DNA of 22,657 bases from JBAZYZ01 sp964361185 (GCA_964361185.1 CAYHZS010000004.1:1-22657); one strand, 5' to 3'; counted from the stretch's first letter, positions 6,086-15,186 are shown. Numbers and translations are program-made. The notes: generated by a model from the sequence alone, not told the origin.

Positions 6086-8395
6086 ATGTCCAAGGGAACA
6101 AAGTCAGCAGTGAAGGTCTCGTCCGGTATCGCATCTCCGATAAAAAAAGTCTTGAAAAGAGACGGATCAGTTGTTGATTTTGATTTAGAAAGAATCTCGG
6201 TCGCCGTGTATAAGGCGATGATTGCAACGGGAGAAGGAGAAAAAAAAGAAGCGGATTATATCGCGCGCAAAGTGCAATCGGAACTTGTCAGAGTGGGAAA
6301 ATTGGTAAAAAATTTTGTTCCGACAGTGGAAGGAATTCAGGATATAGTCGAAAAAGAGCTTATTTTAGAAGATTTTGTCAAAACTTCCAAAGCGTACATT
6401 CTCTACCGCGAGGAACGTTCACGTTTGCGTCGTGAAATCGGGCAAGTGCCGGACCATGTGCGCAAACTTACGGAAGACAGTAAAAAATATTTCCGGAACG
6501 CTCTGGGCGAGTTTATTTATTACAGAACTTATTCCAGATGGATTGAAGGAGAAAGCCGCCGCGAGACGTGGATAGAAACAGTCGACCGCTACATGGATTA
6601 CATGAGAGAAAATCTCGGCAAGAAATTGAAGGAGTCGGAATATGTCGAAGTCCGCGAAGCAATTTTGAAACAGGAAGCGATGCCGTCGATGAGATTGTTT
6701 CAGTTTGCGGGTGCAGCTTCTCGCGCGACAAATGTTTGTGCTTACAACTGTTCTTTTATTGCTCCGGCGAAATGGCAGGATTTCGGAGAGATAATGTACA
6801 TATCAATGTGCGGTACGGGAGTCGGCTATACGGTTGAGAATCAAAACATAGATCAACTGCCTTCAATAAAATATCAGTCTGGAAAAAAATTGCCGGCACA
6901 TGTCGTACATGACTCAAAAGAAGGGTGGGCTGACGCGCTGGTGCTTGGAATGAAAACTTGGTCCGAGGGAAAAGACATTAATTTTGATTTTTCAAAATTA
7001 CGACCGGCTGGAGCTAGGCTTAAAACCATGGGTGGAAAATCTTCTGGCCCGGATCCGATAAGGGATGTGATTTCTTTCACCAAGGAAAAAATGCTTAAGA
7101 AGCAAGGAAGAAAACTTTCCACTCTCGATGCTCACGACATTATTTGTAAAATAGGAGAATGCGTGGTTGCCGGAGGAGTTCGCCGGAGCGCTCTCATATC
7201 GCTGTCCGATTTAGGGGATACGGAGATGAGAGATTGCAAAAAAGGTCCATTTTACTTCACCGATCCGCAGCGCCAGCTTGCCAATAATTCTGCGGTTTAT
7301 ACCGAAAAGCCGTCTGCGGAGGAGTTCTTGGATGAGTGGGTGGCCCTGATTAAATCAAAATCGGGAGAGCGCGGAATTTTTAACCGAGGGTCTCTATCGA
7401 GGACCGTGCCGGAACGCAGGCTTCCGCATTTGGAAAAGTACGTGACTAACGGCAGAATGACGGGTCTGGTCGGGGTGAATCCTTGCGGAGAAATAGTTCT
7501 TCAATCAAAGCAATTCTGCAACCTCTCCGAAATAATTGCCCGGCCTGGAGATAGCGTGGAATCATTGCTTCGCAAAATCCGTATAGCCACTATTATCGGG
7601 ACATACCAGTCCACCCTTACCAATTTTCCGTATCTTTCCAAAGAATGGAAAGAAAATTGCGAGGAAGAGAGATTGCTTGGAGTTTCCATTTCAGGTCAGT
7701 GGGATTGCCCGATAGTCCGCAAGCCTGAGGTTCTCGACAAGTTGAGAAAAGAATCCGTCAGAATAAATCAGCAATATGCCAAGCGTTTCGGTATTAATGC
7801 ATCCACTGCCATCACTTGCGTGAAGCCGTCGGGAAATCTTTCTCAAACTGTCGATTCTTCTTCCGGTATGCATCCGAGACATGCTCCGTTTTATATTAGA
7901 CGGGTGCGCATTGCCTCAACCGACGGACTTTTCAAAATGTTGCGTGATCAGGGAGTAATCTACCATCCGGAAGTGGGACAAACTATGGATGGTGCGACTA
8001 CTTATGTGGTTGATTTTCCAGTGAGAGCTCCCAGGTCTTCTGTTTTTAAAAATGACCTGACGTCTATTGAACAGCTTGAATACTGGAAGATGTACAAAGA
8101 ACATTACACCGATCACAATCCTTCAACTACGATTTCAGTAAGCGATAAAGAATGGCTTGATGTTGGCCACTGGGTTTATAAGAATTGGGATATTGTCGGA
8201 GGCCTTTCATTTTTGCCGCGTGACAGTCATGTGTATCAGCTTGCTCCTTACGAGGAAATTGACGAGAAAACTTATGTTGAAATGGCCAAGCGCTGGGAGC
8301 ATATAGATTTTTCAAAAATTGTGACATACGAAAAAGTAAATGACATAGACAATAAGGCGGAACTTGCCTGCGTGGCTGGTGTGTGTGAAATCTAA
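6086..8395 (+). CDS. nrdJ: Adenosylcobalamin-dependent class II ribonucleotide reductase
   Basis: This 769-residue enzyme reduces ribonucleotides to deoxyribonucleotides with a cobalamin-generated thiyl radical. It resembles the monomeric ribonucleoside-triphosphate reductase of Lactobacillus leichmannii. An N-terminal ATP-cone (about residues 18-112) gives allosteric control. C222 in NCSF and C478 in FCNL fit the redox pair; C467 in NPCGEI is the thiyl radical position and E469 the catalytic acid, with the same 11-residue gap as C408/C419 in the reference enzyme. The C-terminal CVAGVC (C762, C767) is the shuttle pair that accepts electrons from thioredoxin or glutaredoxin. All key residues are present and there is no intein. 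Its need for B12 implies cobalamin uptake from outside, because no synthesis gene is nearby. No Shine-Dalgarno is evident. The gene ends before a strong terminator. Confidence 0.96.
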   Translation: MSKGTKSAVKVSSGIASPIKKVLKRDGSVVDFDLERISVAVYKAMIATGEGEKKEADYIARKVQSELVRVGKLVKNFVPTVEGIQDIVEKELILEDFVKTSKAYILYREERSRLRREIGQVPDHVRKLTEDSKKYFRNALGEFIYYRTYSRWIEGESRRETWIETVDRYMDYMRENLGKKLKESEYVEVREAILKQEAMPSMRLFQFAGAASRATNVCAYNCSFIAPAKWQDFGEIMYISMCGTGVGYTVENQNIDQLPSIKYQSGKKLPAHVVHDSKEGWADALVLGMKTWSEGKDINFDFSKLRPAGARLKTMGGKSSGPDPIRDVISFTKEKMLKKQGRKLSTLDAHDIICKIGECVVAGGVRRSALISLSDLGDTEMRDCKKGPFYFTDPQRQLANNSAVYTEKPSAEEFLDEWVALIKSKSGERGIFNRGSLSRTVPERRLPHLEKYVTNGRMTGLVGVNPCGEIVLQSKQFCNLSEIIARPGDSVESLLRKIRIATIIGTYQSTLTNFPYLSKEWKENCEEERLLGVSISGQWDCPIVRKPEVLDKLRKESVRINQQYAKRFGINASTAITCVKPSGNLSQTVDSSSGMHPRHAPFYIRRVRIASTDGLFKMLRDQGVIYHPEVGQTMDGATTYVVDFPVRAPRSSVFKNDLTSIEQLEYWKMYKEHYTDHNPSTTISVSDKEWLDVGHWVYKNWDIVGGLSFLPRDSHVYQLAPYEEIDEKTYVEMAKRWEHIDFSKIVTYEKVNDIDNKAELACVAGVCEI

Positions 8396-8415
8396 AAAAG
8401 TAGATTGCTTCTTAC

Positions 8416-8449
8416 AAAAAAAACACCCCCGACGTCGGGGGTGTTTTTT
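8416..8449. terminator. Bidirectional terminator after nrdJ
   Basis: A perfect 20-bp palindrome CACCCCCGACGTCGGGGGTG (8424-8443) is flanked by eight A residues on the left and six T residues on the right, so it can stop transcription from either side. Confidence 0.9.
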
Positions 8450-8460
8450 AGGATTTACAG

Positions 8461-8489
8461 TTGATTTTTCCTGATAATTGTAGTATACT
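8461..8489 (+). promoter_or_regulatory. Promoter of the RNase P RNA gene
   Basis: TTGATT (8461-8466), a 17-bp spacer, TATACT (8484-8489). The expected start is about 8495, exactly where the P1 helix of the RNA begins. Confidence 0.85.
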
Positions 8490-8559
8490 ACTTGGGTTGA
8501 GCTGGATAGTCGCCCTTTTCTGCTTTTTTTGTAGGGAGGGGAGGAAAGTCCGAACACAT

Positions 8560-8647
8560 CCTCTCACCAATTTTGAGTTTACAAGGTTCGACCTTGTGAA
8601 TTCCGAAAGGTCGAACCTTAGGAATTCAACTCAAAATTGGTGAGGGG
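8560..8647 (+). repeat. Long rod hairpin inserted in RNase P RNA
   Basis: CTCACCAATTTTGAGTT (8563-8579) pairs perfectly with 8628-8644, extended to about 20 bp by neighbouring bases. Inside, AAGGTTCGACCTT and AAGGTCGAACCTT are exact reverse complements, so they can continue the rod or form two separate hairpins. It lies between the P4/P5 5' strand and the P8/P9 region. Confidence 0.8.
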
Positions 8648-8850
8648 AGCAGGGTAGCGGATAATACCCGTCCGGAGTAATCCGAGAGGTGCGAGCAGAG
8701 ACGCCCAAACCGAAAGCGATGGGCATCCTTATGGGATGAGTCCTTAAAGCAATTTAAGGGGTGAAACGGCTCCGACGTTATAGTCGGGGCTCCGACTCTC
8801 GAAAGAGCGTCGGATGCTAAATCCTTACTTGTGTGCAAGGCCGTGCCTAC

Positions 8851-8910
8851 GGCGCGAAGCGCCGGATATTTAAATATTTAAACGTTTAAATGTCCGATGC
8901 TTCGCATCGG
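8851..8910 (+). repeat. Palindrome cluster in RNase P RNA (P16/P17 region)
   Basis: Four palindromic units in a row: GGCGC-GAA-GCGCC (8851-8863), ATATTTAAATAT (8866-8877), ATTTAAACGTTTAAAT (8876-8891) and CCGATGC-TTC-GCATCGG (8894-8910). Confidence 0.75.
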
Positions 8911-8963
8911 GGAGTGCCGCTTGAGCCCAGTAGCAATATCGGGTCCAGATAGATGACTATCGC

Positions 8964-9078
8964 CAGTTTTGTCCACCGGAGGTGGGTACAAAATTGAGCG
9001 TCCCGAGTATTTCGAGGGGAAATCTTTCGACTTCGCTCAGGATACTCAATCTTACAGCCGCTTGCGGCGGGCAAGATT
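8964..9078 (+). repeat. Three tandem hairpins in the P19 position of RNase P RNA
   Basis: H1: CAGTTTTGT-CCACC with GGTGG-ACAAAATTG (8964-8996). H2: GAGTAT (9005-9010) with ATACTC (9042-9047), containing TTTCGACTTCGCTCAGG, a motif resembling dispersed repeats of other bacteria. H3: AATCTT-GCCGC with GCGGC-AAGATT (9048-9078). Confidence 0.75.
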
Positions 9079-9121
9079 GGTACAGAATTCGGCTTATAGG
9101 CTCAATACAACATATGAAAAG

Positions 9122-9145
9122 GCACCGCGTCAAGCGGTGCTTTTT
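9122..9145 (+). terminator. Terminator of the RNase P RNA gene
   Basis: GCACCGC (9122-9128), loop GTCAA, GCGGTGC (9134-9140), five T residues. An A-run on the left side makes weak reverse activity possible. Confidence 0.88.
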
Positions 9146-9159
9146 CTTTATCCCCATGA

Positions 9160-9188
9160 TTGCGCTTTGCACAATTGTTCCATATAAT
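9160..9188 (+). promoter_or_regulatory. Promoter for the O-antigen-like/murJ/lepA block
   Basis: TTGCGC (9160-9165), a 17-bp spacer, TATAAT (9183-9188), about 40 nt before the ATG at 9228. Confidence 0.7.
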
Positions 9189-9227
9189 GGGATAACTTTA
9201 TTCAGTTAATTTTATACAAATAAACGT

Positions 9228-11612
9228 ATGGAAGGATTCAAAAAGCTGTTTTCGCCGGATAATATGTCGTCCGGGTTGGTGCTCGGTCTGGTTTTTCTCT
9301 TGCCGTTGTTCTTTCTGCCGATGAGCGGTATTTCTCTGGATGTTGGCAAAAGCTTTTTTGTTTCAATTATAACTTTAATCGCGCTTGCACTGTGGTTTGT
9401 CGGGCGTCTTATCGATGGAACAGTTAAATTGCCGAAAAGCATAATTATAGCCGGTATTTTTGCCGTAGTTCTTAGTTTCCTTCTTTCCTCACTTAATTCT
9501 CCTACTATGGGTGTCTCTCTCTTTGGCCAGGGGTTTGAAGTGGGTACTTTCGCTTTTATCTTGGTGGCAGCCCTTCTTGCTCTTGTGACATCCATTACTG
9601 CTGATTCCCGCGATAAAATTTTCCGTTTATACGTGGCGCTTCTGGCCTCCTTCTCTTTGCTGGCTATTTACCATGTAATCAGGCTCTTTGCCGGCCCATC
9701 TTTCCTATCCTTCGGCATATTTACGGACAATCTTTCGAACATGGTTGGGAAATGGAATGATTTCAGTACGTTTGTCGGTCTTATTGCCGTACTTTCTGTT
9801 TCAACGCTTGAGACATTGGAACTCAGCCGGCTGTATAAAATCTTGCTTTATATAGTTCTCGCTTTGTCTTTATTCCTCTTGGCCGTTATTAACTTTACTT
9901 TCGGCTGGATAGCAATCGCGGTTGCGTCTGTCATAGTTTTCGTCTATGCGATATATCTGAACAAATTTGACGGTACCTTAGGCCAGGCTCAAGGGGCGAT
10001 AAGCAATCGTATGCCACGTGTTCCCGGAGTCGCTCTCATCGTCTTTTTGATAGCGCTGTTTTTTGCTCTTACAGCAAGCGGTTTAGGCGGTTCGCTAGCC
10101 AATCGTTTCAAGACTACTCAAGTGGAAGTAAGGCCGTCTTGGTCGGCCACTTATGACATAACCAAAAGCGCTGTATCCGCAAGTCCGGTTTTTGGAAGCG
10201 GTCCTAATCGCTTCTCGAATGCTTGGTCTATGTACAAGCCGGATGTCCTCAACACGACCATTTTCTGGTCGACGGATTTTAACGCGGGAGTAGGTCTTAT
10301 CCCGACATTTATCGTAACCACCGGTATATTGGGTTTGCTTGCATGGCTCTTCTTATTCGGGGCGTTTCTTTACCGCGGTACTCGGGCAGTGCTTTCTTTC
10401 GGTGCGGGAAGAGTATCCCAGTACATGGTCATGTCTTCTTTTCTATCGGCTTTGTACCTATGGCTTTTCGCCATTTTCTATGTGCCTAATGTGACAATAA
10501 TGGCGCTTGCCTTTCTCATGACCGGAATATTTGTTTCCGTTCTCGTAAATGAAAATATGGCCCGCCGTTTTGAGTTCTCTCTTTTGGGTAACCCTAAGGT
10601 CGGATTTGTTTCCGTTTTGGTTCTGATACTGCTCATAGTGGCTTCAGCCGCCTTAGGATATCTTTCAGTCGGAAAAACCCTGAGTGTCGTAAATTTCCAA
10701 AAAGCGGTAGCAGCCGTAAATGACAGGGGTAATCTTGATGAAGGAGAAGCTTCCCTCAATAAAGCAATCAGCCTAAGCGCAAACGATGTTTATTATCGCG
10801 GACTCTCTCAAATTTCGGTGGCCCGCCTGAGGAGCTTGCTCCAGCAGAGCAATCTTGCCCCAGAAACAGCAAGAACCCAGTTCACGTCTCTCATGGGTAG
10901 CGCTATTCAAAGCGCCCAGTCCGCTAAGGATTATGATGCTACTAACTACGTTAACTGGATGAATTTAGGAGGTATATATGAAGCAGTTGTTCCCCTCGGA
11001 GTAAGCGGAGCGTATGAGGAAGCTTCCAAGTCTTATAATCAGGCTCTCGCGGTGTCTCCGAAAAATCCTCTCATTTACCTGACGCTGGCCAGGCTCGAAG
11101 TCGCTAATAAGAACAATAAAACAGCGCGTGATTATTTGAATAAAGCATTGGCCCTCAAAAATAATTACACGGACGCTCTGTTCTTCCTTTCTCAGATTGA
11201 AGCGAGCGAAGGTAATGTGGCGGAAGCCATAAGGAGGACGGACGAGGCCTCCCTTCTTTCCCCAAATGACGTTGGCCTGTTCTTCCAGCTGGGACTTCTA
11301 AAATACACAGCAAAGGATTACCAAGGCGCGATAACGGCTCTTGAAAGGGCCACCTCGCTTACTGCCGATTACGCAAATGCCATGTATTTCCTAGGGCTCT
11401 CTTATGACAAGGTTGGGAGAGAGGATGATGCTATTAAACAATTTGCCCGCATTGAAGAGCTTAATCCGGATAACCAAGAGGTAAAGAATATTCTCAAAAA
11501 TCTAAGAGCGGGTAAAGACGCCTTCGCTAATGTTCCTCCGCCGAATAACGCTCCGGAAAAAAAGAAGGCTCCGCCGATAAAAGAAACGGTTAATACTACG
11601 GACGAACTTTAA
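9228..11612 (+). CDS. O-antigen ligase/polymerase-like membrane protein with TPR tail
   Basis: This 794-residue protein has two parts. Residues 1 to about 485 hold roughly 12 membrane helices in the style of the Wzy_C/O-antigen-ligase family, with the FGSGPNRF motif (family GxGxxxF) followed by a periplasmic-side loop and a further helix pair beginning GVGLIPTFIVTTGILGLLAW. From about residue 490 to 760 come tetratricopeptide repeats, for example ANAMYFLGLSYDKVGREDDAIKQF preceded by similar units near 600-720, which usually bind partner proteins. A Pro/Lys-rich tail ends the chain. The family joins or polymerises surface glycans; the exact acceptor is unknown. It sits 44 nt before murJ, which supports a cell-envelope role. 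A promoter at 9160-9188 serves it; no Shine-Dalgarno is obvious. Confidence 0.75.
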   Translation: MEGFKKLFSPDNMSSGLVLGLVFLLPLFFLPMSGISLDVGKSFFVSIITLIALALWFVGRLIDGTVKLPKSIIIAGIFAVVLSFLLSSLNSPTMGVSLFGQGFEVGTFAFILVAALLALVTSITADSRDKIFRLYVALLASFSLLAIYHVIRLFAGPSFLSFGIFTDNLSNMVGKWNDFSTFVGLIAVLSVSTLETLELSRLYKILLYIVLALSLFLLAVINFTFGWIAIAVASVIVFVYAIYLNKFDGTLGQAQGAISNRMPRVPGVALIVFLIALFFALTASGLGGSLANRFKTTQVEVRPSWSATYDITKSAVSASPVFGSGPNRFSNAWSMYKPDVLNTTIFWSTDFNAGVGLIPTFIVTTGILGLLAWLFLFGAFLYRGTRAVLSFGAGRVSQYMVMSSFLSALYLWLFAIFYVPNVTIMALAFLMTGIFVSVLVNENMARRFEFSLLGNPKVGFVSVLVLILLIVASAALGYLSVGKTLSVVNFQKAVAAVNDRGNLDEGEASLNKAISLSANDVYYRGLSQISVARLRSLLQQSNLAPETARTQFTSLMGSAIQSAQSAKDYDATNYVNWMNLGGIYEAVVPLGVSGAYEEASKSYNQALAVSPKNPLIYLTLARLEVANKNNKTARDYLNKALALKNNYTDALFFLSQIEASEGNVAEAIRRTDEASLLSPNDVGLFFQLGLLKYTAKDYQGAITALERATSLTADYANAMYFLGLSYDKVGREDDAIKQFARIEELNPDNQEVKNILKNLRAGKDAFANVPPPNNAPEKKKAPPIKETVNTTDEL

Positions 11613-11656
11613 AGATGGCACCCGAAGGGCCGGCGGACGGGGACATGGGTTAATAA

Positions 11657-13348
11657 ATGGTTAATAGAATTTTCTCCATCCTTAAAAAAGAAGTTAGCGG
11701 TCTCCACGAGGCCGCTTTTCTTCTTGGGTTTTTCGCCATTGTGTCACAAGCACTTGCTTTAGTCCGCGACCGCCTGCTTGCTCACTTGTTCGGCGCTTCC
11801 TCCACTCTTGACGTGTACTATGCCGCATTCCGAGTGCCCGACCTCATATATACAAGCATTGCTTCATTCGTGTCGCTTACCGTGCTCATACCTTTTCTGT
11901 CAAAGTACCTTTCCCGGGAAGGAGAAGAGGGGGTCAAGGAGGCAAAGCGTTTTCTGGGGAGCGTGGGGAGTTTATTTTTTGCCGTGGTACTTACAGTTTC
12001 CGCGGTTGCTTTTTTCGCCATGCCGTATTTGGCCAGATTTATTGCTCCCGGTTTCGGCGAAAAGGAAATGGTCGAGCTTATAACTCTTTCGCGTATTTTG
12101 CTTTTGTCCCCGATAATCCTGGGAATATCAAATTTGTTTGGTAGCATTACGCAGGTGTTCAAGCAGTTTTTCGTGTATGCTCTGGCGCCGGTTTTGTATA
12201 ATGCCGGCATTATAGCTGGCATCCTAATAGGGTATCCTCTATTTGGACTGAAAGGCCTTGTTTACGGAGTGATATTAGGCGCTTTGCTCCACGCTTTGAT
12301 TCAGTTTCCGGTTGTAGCCGAGAGAAGGCTTTTGCCACGGTTTTCATTCAATGTTGATTTTAAATCGGTAAAAGAAGTAATCAAGCTTTCGTTGCCGAGA
12401 ACTGTTACTCTGTCCGTTTCCCTTCTTTCCTTTATCGTCCTTATTGCCATCGCTACGCTCATTGAAAAGGGTTCGGTATCGGTACTTAATCTGTCGTTTA
12501 ATTTGCAGTCAGTACCACTCTCGATAGTTGGCGTGTCGTACTCTCTGGCCGCTTTCCCGACATTGGCTGGTCTTTATTCCCGTGGAATGCGCGGAGAATT
12601 TGCCGTCCATATCGTTTCCGCTCTCCGTCATATAATATTCTGGTCTTTGCCTATATCAGCGCTTTTTATCGTGCTCCGCGCTCAGATCGTGCGCGTGGTA
12701 CTGGGATCGGGTGCTTTTTCCTGGACCGATACTCGCTTGACTGCCGCCGCTCTTGCCTTGTTTATTGTTTCTTTGGTCGCTCAGGGCGCGGTTTTAATTC
12801 TGGTCCGCGGATTTTATGCGGCGGGGGAGACACGCATTCCTCTGTACATTAATGTATTTTTCGCCATTTTGACGGCCACGCTTGGATTTTTCCTGATTAA
12901 GATTTTCAACCAAGTTCCTTTTGTAAAATATTTTACTGAGTCGCTTCTCCGAGTGGATGGTCTTCGTGGGACGTCGCTTCTCATGCTTCCCTTTGCCTAC
13001 ACCATAGGAATACTCGCAAATGCCTTCACGCTCTGGGTATATTTTGAATCGCGCTATCTGGATTCAATCCCCAAAGCACTTACTCGGACTACGTTTGAAT
13101 CTTTTTCTGCTGCGATTGTGTCTGGATTCGGCGCGTATCTGGCGCTTACGATATTTGGAAAGATATTCAGTCTAGATACATTTTGGGGAATTTTCTCGCA
13201 GGGATTTTTCGCGGGCCTTATTGGAATCTTCGCCGGTGTTATTGTTTTGGTCGCGCTCAAAAGCGAGGAATTTGCCGATATTGTAAAAGCGCTTCGCGCC
13301 CGCTTCTGGAAGGCGGAAGTCATCGCTCCGGAGCCGACGGAATTGTAG
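11657..13348 (+). CDS. murJ: Lipid II flippase MurJ (MviN)
   Basis: This 563-residue inner-membrane protein of the MOP superfamily moves lipid-linked peptidoglycan precursors to the outer face of the membrane. The N-terminal signature RDRLLAHLFGASSTLDVYYAAFRVPDL matches the MurJ consensus with conserved Arg and Asp residues, and about 14 hydrophobic helices follow. Later segments such as SVPLSIVGVSYSLAAFPTL and RGFYAAGETRIPLYINV are typical of the family. Length is slightly above the common 510-530 because of the C-terminal region. It lies 44 nt after the O-antigen-like gene and 44 nt before lepA on the same strand, so co-transcription is likely. No clear Shine-Dalgarno is seen. Confidence 0.93.
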   Translation: MVNRIFSILKKEVSGLHEAAFLLGFFAIVSQALALVRDRLLAHLFGASSTLDVYYAAFRVPDLIYTSIASFVSLTVLIPFLSKYLSREGEEGVKEAKRFLGSVGSLFFAVVLTVSAVAFFAMPYLARFIAPGFGEKEMVELITLSRILLLSPIILGISNLFGSITQVFKQFFVYALAPVLYNAGIIAGILIGYPLFGLKGLVYGVILGALLHALIQFPVVAERRLLPRFSFNVDFKSVKEVIKLSLPRTVTLSVSLLSFIVLIAIATLIEKGSVSVLNLSFNLQSVPLSIVGVSYSLAAFPTLAGLYSRGMRGEFAVHIVSALRHIIFWSLPISALFIVLRAQIVRVVLGSGAFSWTDTRLTAAALALFIVSLVAQGAVLILVRGFYAAGETRIPLYINVFFAILTATLGFFLIKIFNQVPFVKYFTESLLRVDGLRGTSLLMLPFAYTIGILANAFTLWVYFESRYLDSIPKALTRTTFESFSAAIVSGFGAYLALTIFGKIFSLDTFWGIFSQGFFAGLIGIFAGVIVLVALKSEEFADIVKALRARFWKAEVIAPEPTEL

Positions 13349-13353
13349 AGACA

Positions 13354-13370
13354 GGTTGTAGGTGGTAGTG
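13354..13370. repeat. Short 7-bp-period repeat between murJ and lepA
   Basis: GGTTGTA (13354-13360) and GGTGGTA (13361-13367), then GTG. It starts five nt after the murJ stop. Confidence 0.45.
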
Positions 13371-13392
13371 GAAATACAAAATATAAAAATTC

Positions 13393-15186
13393 ATGGACCT
13401 TAAACATATTCGAAACTTTAGTATCATAGCCCATATAGACCACGGGAAAAGCACTTTGGCTGACCGGATGCTTGAGCTCACGCACACCATAGAAACGCGC
13501 AAAATGCGCGATCAGGTGTTGGATAAGATGGATTTGGAAAGAGAACGCGGGATAACCATAAAGATGACTCCCGTTCGGATGAACTACAGACTACAGACTA
13601 CAGACTACGTACTGAATTTGATTGATACTCCCGGCCACATTGATTTCTCCTACGAAGTTTCTCGCGCACTACAGGCCGTAGAGGGTTCTATTTTGCTCGT
13701 GGATGCGACGCAGGGCGTGCAGGCGCAGACGCTTACTACCTTGAATATGGCAAGAAGTTTAGGGGTGACGATAATTCCGGTGATTTCAAAAATTGACGCG
13801 CCTTTGGCAATGACAGCGAAAGTTAAAACCGAAGTGGCCGAACTTTTAGAAATTTCCGAAGACGAGGTTTTGGAAGTGTCGGGTAGGACAGGGGAGAAGG
13901 TGGAAGAATTGCTTCAGGCGGTGGTGGAAAGAATTCCCCCGCCTAAAGAAACTTACCATGGGGATAATGACGTTCGCGCTCTTGTTTTTGATTTTGAATA
14001 TTCCAACCATCAAGGAGTGATTGTTTATGTTAGAGTGCTTGACGGCACTCTTAAAGCGGGCAAGGAACTTTCTTTCATTCAGGCGGGAGAAAAATTTATT
14101 GCTTCGGAAGTTGGAATGTTTTCACCTGATAAAAAGAAGATTGAATCTTTGTCGGCCGGTGAAATAGGCTACATTATAACCGGACTCAAAAAACCAGGAA
14201 TTGCCTCAGTCGGTGACACGATTACTCTAGCTAAGCGGGAATTGCCACCGCTTCCGGGCTACCAAGAGCCGAGACCGGTAGTTTGGGCTTCGCTTTATCC
14301 CGAAAGTCAGGACGATTTTGACGCGCTTAAGGACGGACTGCAGAAATTAAAGCTTTCCGATTCCTCTCTTGTTTTTGAAGAGGAAACATCAGGAACTCTG
14401 GGCAGAGGTTTCCGGAGCGGATTTTTGGGAATGCTTCATTTGGAAATAGTCGCCGAGCGTTTGCGCCGGGAATTTGGGCTGGAACTTATTGTCACCACTC
14501 CGTCTATAAATTACGAAGTTACCAATCTAAAAGGAGAAACAAAAACCGTATATTCACCGGTATTTTTCCCTGACCACGGAAATTACAGGGAGGTGAAAGA
14601 ACCTTGGGCCAAGGTGACGGTTATTACTCCGCCCGAATACGTAAGCCCGATTATGCAACTTTTTTTTGAGCATGAAGCGGAAGTTGGTGATTCTCATCTT
14701 TTCGGAGAAAAAAGAATATCACTTTCAGTACTGATGCCGCTCCGTGAGCTTATGAGAAATTTCTTTGACCGACTGAAAAGCGCCTCGTCCGGCTTTGCTT
14801 CGCTTTCATATGAAATTGTGGAGCATCGTCATGCGGATGTCGCCCGATTGGATATACTCGTGGCCGAGGAGCCGGTTCCGGCTTTTGCCAAAGTTGTTTC
14901 CGTAAGGAGGATAAATGAAGAGGCCGAGGCTTCTGTGGAGAAACTTTACAAAGTCCTGCCAAAACAGCTTTTTACCGTAAAAATACAAGGTAAGGCCCTA
15001 GGTCGGATAATTTCATCGCGTACCTTAAGCGCGCTTAAAAAAGACGTGACGGGGTATCTATACGGAGGTGACATTACTCGCAAAATGAAACTGCGCGAGA
15101 AACAAAAGAAGGGAAAGAAAAAGATGAAAATGCTCGGGAAAGTTGATATTCCAAAGGAAGTGTTTTTGAAAGTGATGAAGGATTAA
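13393..15186 (+). CDS. lepA: Elongation factor 4 (LepA) GTPase
   Basis: This 597-residue ribosome-dependent GTPase acts on stalled or misassembled translation complexes. The G domain shows G1 AHIDHGKS, the ERERGITIK switch, DTPGHIDFSYEVSRAL, and the G4 element SKID in place of the NKID seen in TypA. EF-G-like domains follow, then the LepA-specific C-terminus with HRHADVARLDIL, YGGDITRKMKLREKQKKGKKKMK and a basic end. Length matches the family (about 600). The strand before DTPGH is unusual: residues 65-72 (YRLQTTDY) are encoded by a 7-bp tandem repeat at 13584-13608, where other LepA proteins have a short variable loop. No strong Shine-Dalgarno. Third gene of the block beginning at 9228. Confidence 0.97.
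   Translation: MDLKHIRNFSIIAHIDHGKSTLADRMLELTHTIETRKMRDQVLDKMDLERERGITIKMTPVRMNYRLQTTDYVLNLIDTPGHIDFSYEVSRALQAVEGSILLVDATQGVQAQTLTTLNMARSLGVTIIPVISKIDAPLAMTAKVKTEVAELLEISEDEVLEVSGRTGEKVEELLQAVVERIPPPKETYHGDNDVRALVFDFEYSNHQGVIVYVRVLDGTLKAGKELSFIQAGEKFIASEVGMFSPDKKKIESLSAGEIGYIITGLKKPGIASVGDTITLAKRELPPLPGYQEPRPVVWASLYPESQDDFDALKDGLQKLKLSDSSLVFEEETSGTLGRGFRSGFLGMLHLEIVAERLRREFGLELIVTTPSINYEVTNLKGETKTVYSPVFFPDHGNYREVKEPWAKVTVITPPEYVSPIMQLFFEHEAEVGDSHLFGEKRISLSVLMPLRELMRNFFDRLKSASSGFASLSYEIVEHRHADVARLDILVAEEPVPAFAKVVSVRRINEEAEASVEKLYKVLPKQLFTVKIQGKALGRIISSRTLSALKKDVTGYLYGGDITRKMKLREKQKKGKKKMKMLGKVDIPKEVFLKVMKD
13584..13608. repeat. Heptamer tandem repeat inside lepA
   Basis: CTACAGA repeats three times and is followed by CTAC. 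The unit is 7 bp, so the reading frame shifts through it, yet the gene stays open. Confidence 0.85.

Larger units (their letters stand above)
8494..9109 (+). ncRNA. rnpB: RNase P RNA, expanded (about 615 nt)
   Basis: This is the catalytic RNA of RNase P, which matures the 5' ends of tRNAs. Conserved parts in order: P1 TTGAGC (8497-8502) with GCTCAA (9100-9105); P2 GATAGTC with GACTATC (8954-8960); the universal GAGGAAAGTCCG at 8541; the CR-II-like GAGCAGAGACGCCCAAACCG near 8693; GCTTGAGCC near 8920; GATGACTATC; and ACAGAATTCGGCTTATAGG before the 3' end, which forms P4 with the 5' strand. Typical bacterial RNAs are about 330-420 nt. The excess comes from an 88-nt rod at 8560-8647, an AT-rich palindromic block at 8851-8910, and three extra hairpins at 8964-9078 in the P19 position. 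The core appears intact, so it should be functional. Ends are estimated from P1 and the promoter. Confidence 0.95.

Noticed and set aside
6086..8395. Intein in the ribonucleotide reductase
   Set aside because: Length and spacing of the catalytic cysteines are normal.
8886..9209. Several short overlapping open frames
   Set aside because: They fall on the 3' part of RNase P RNA and its terminator; the RNA explains the sequence.
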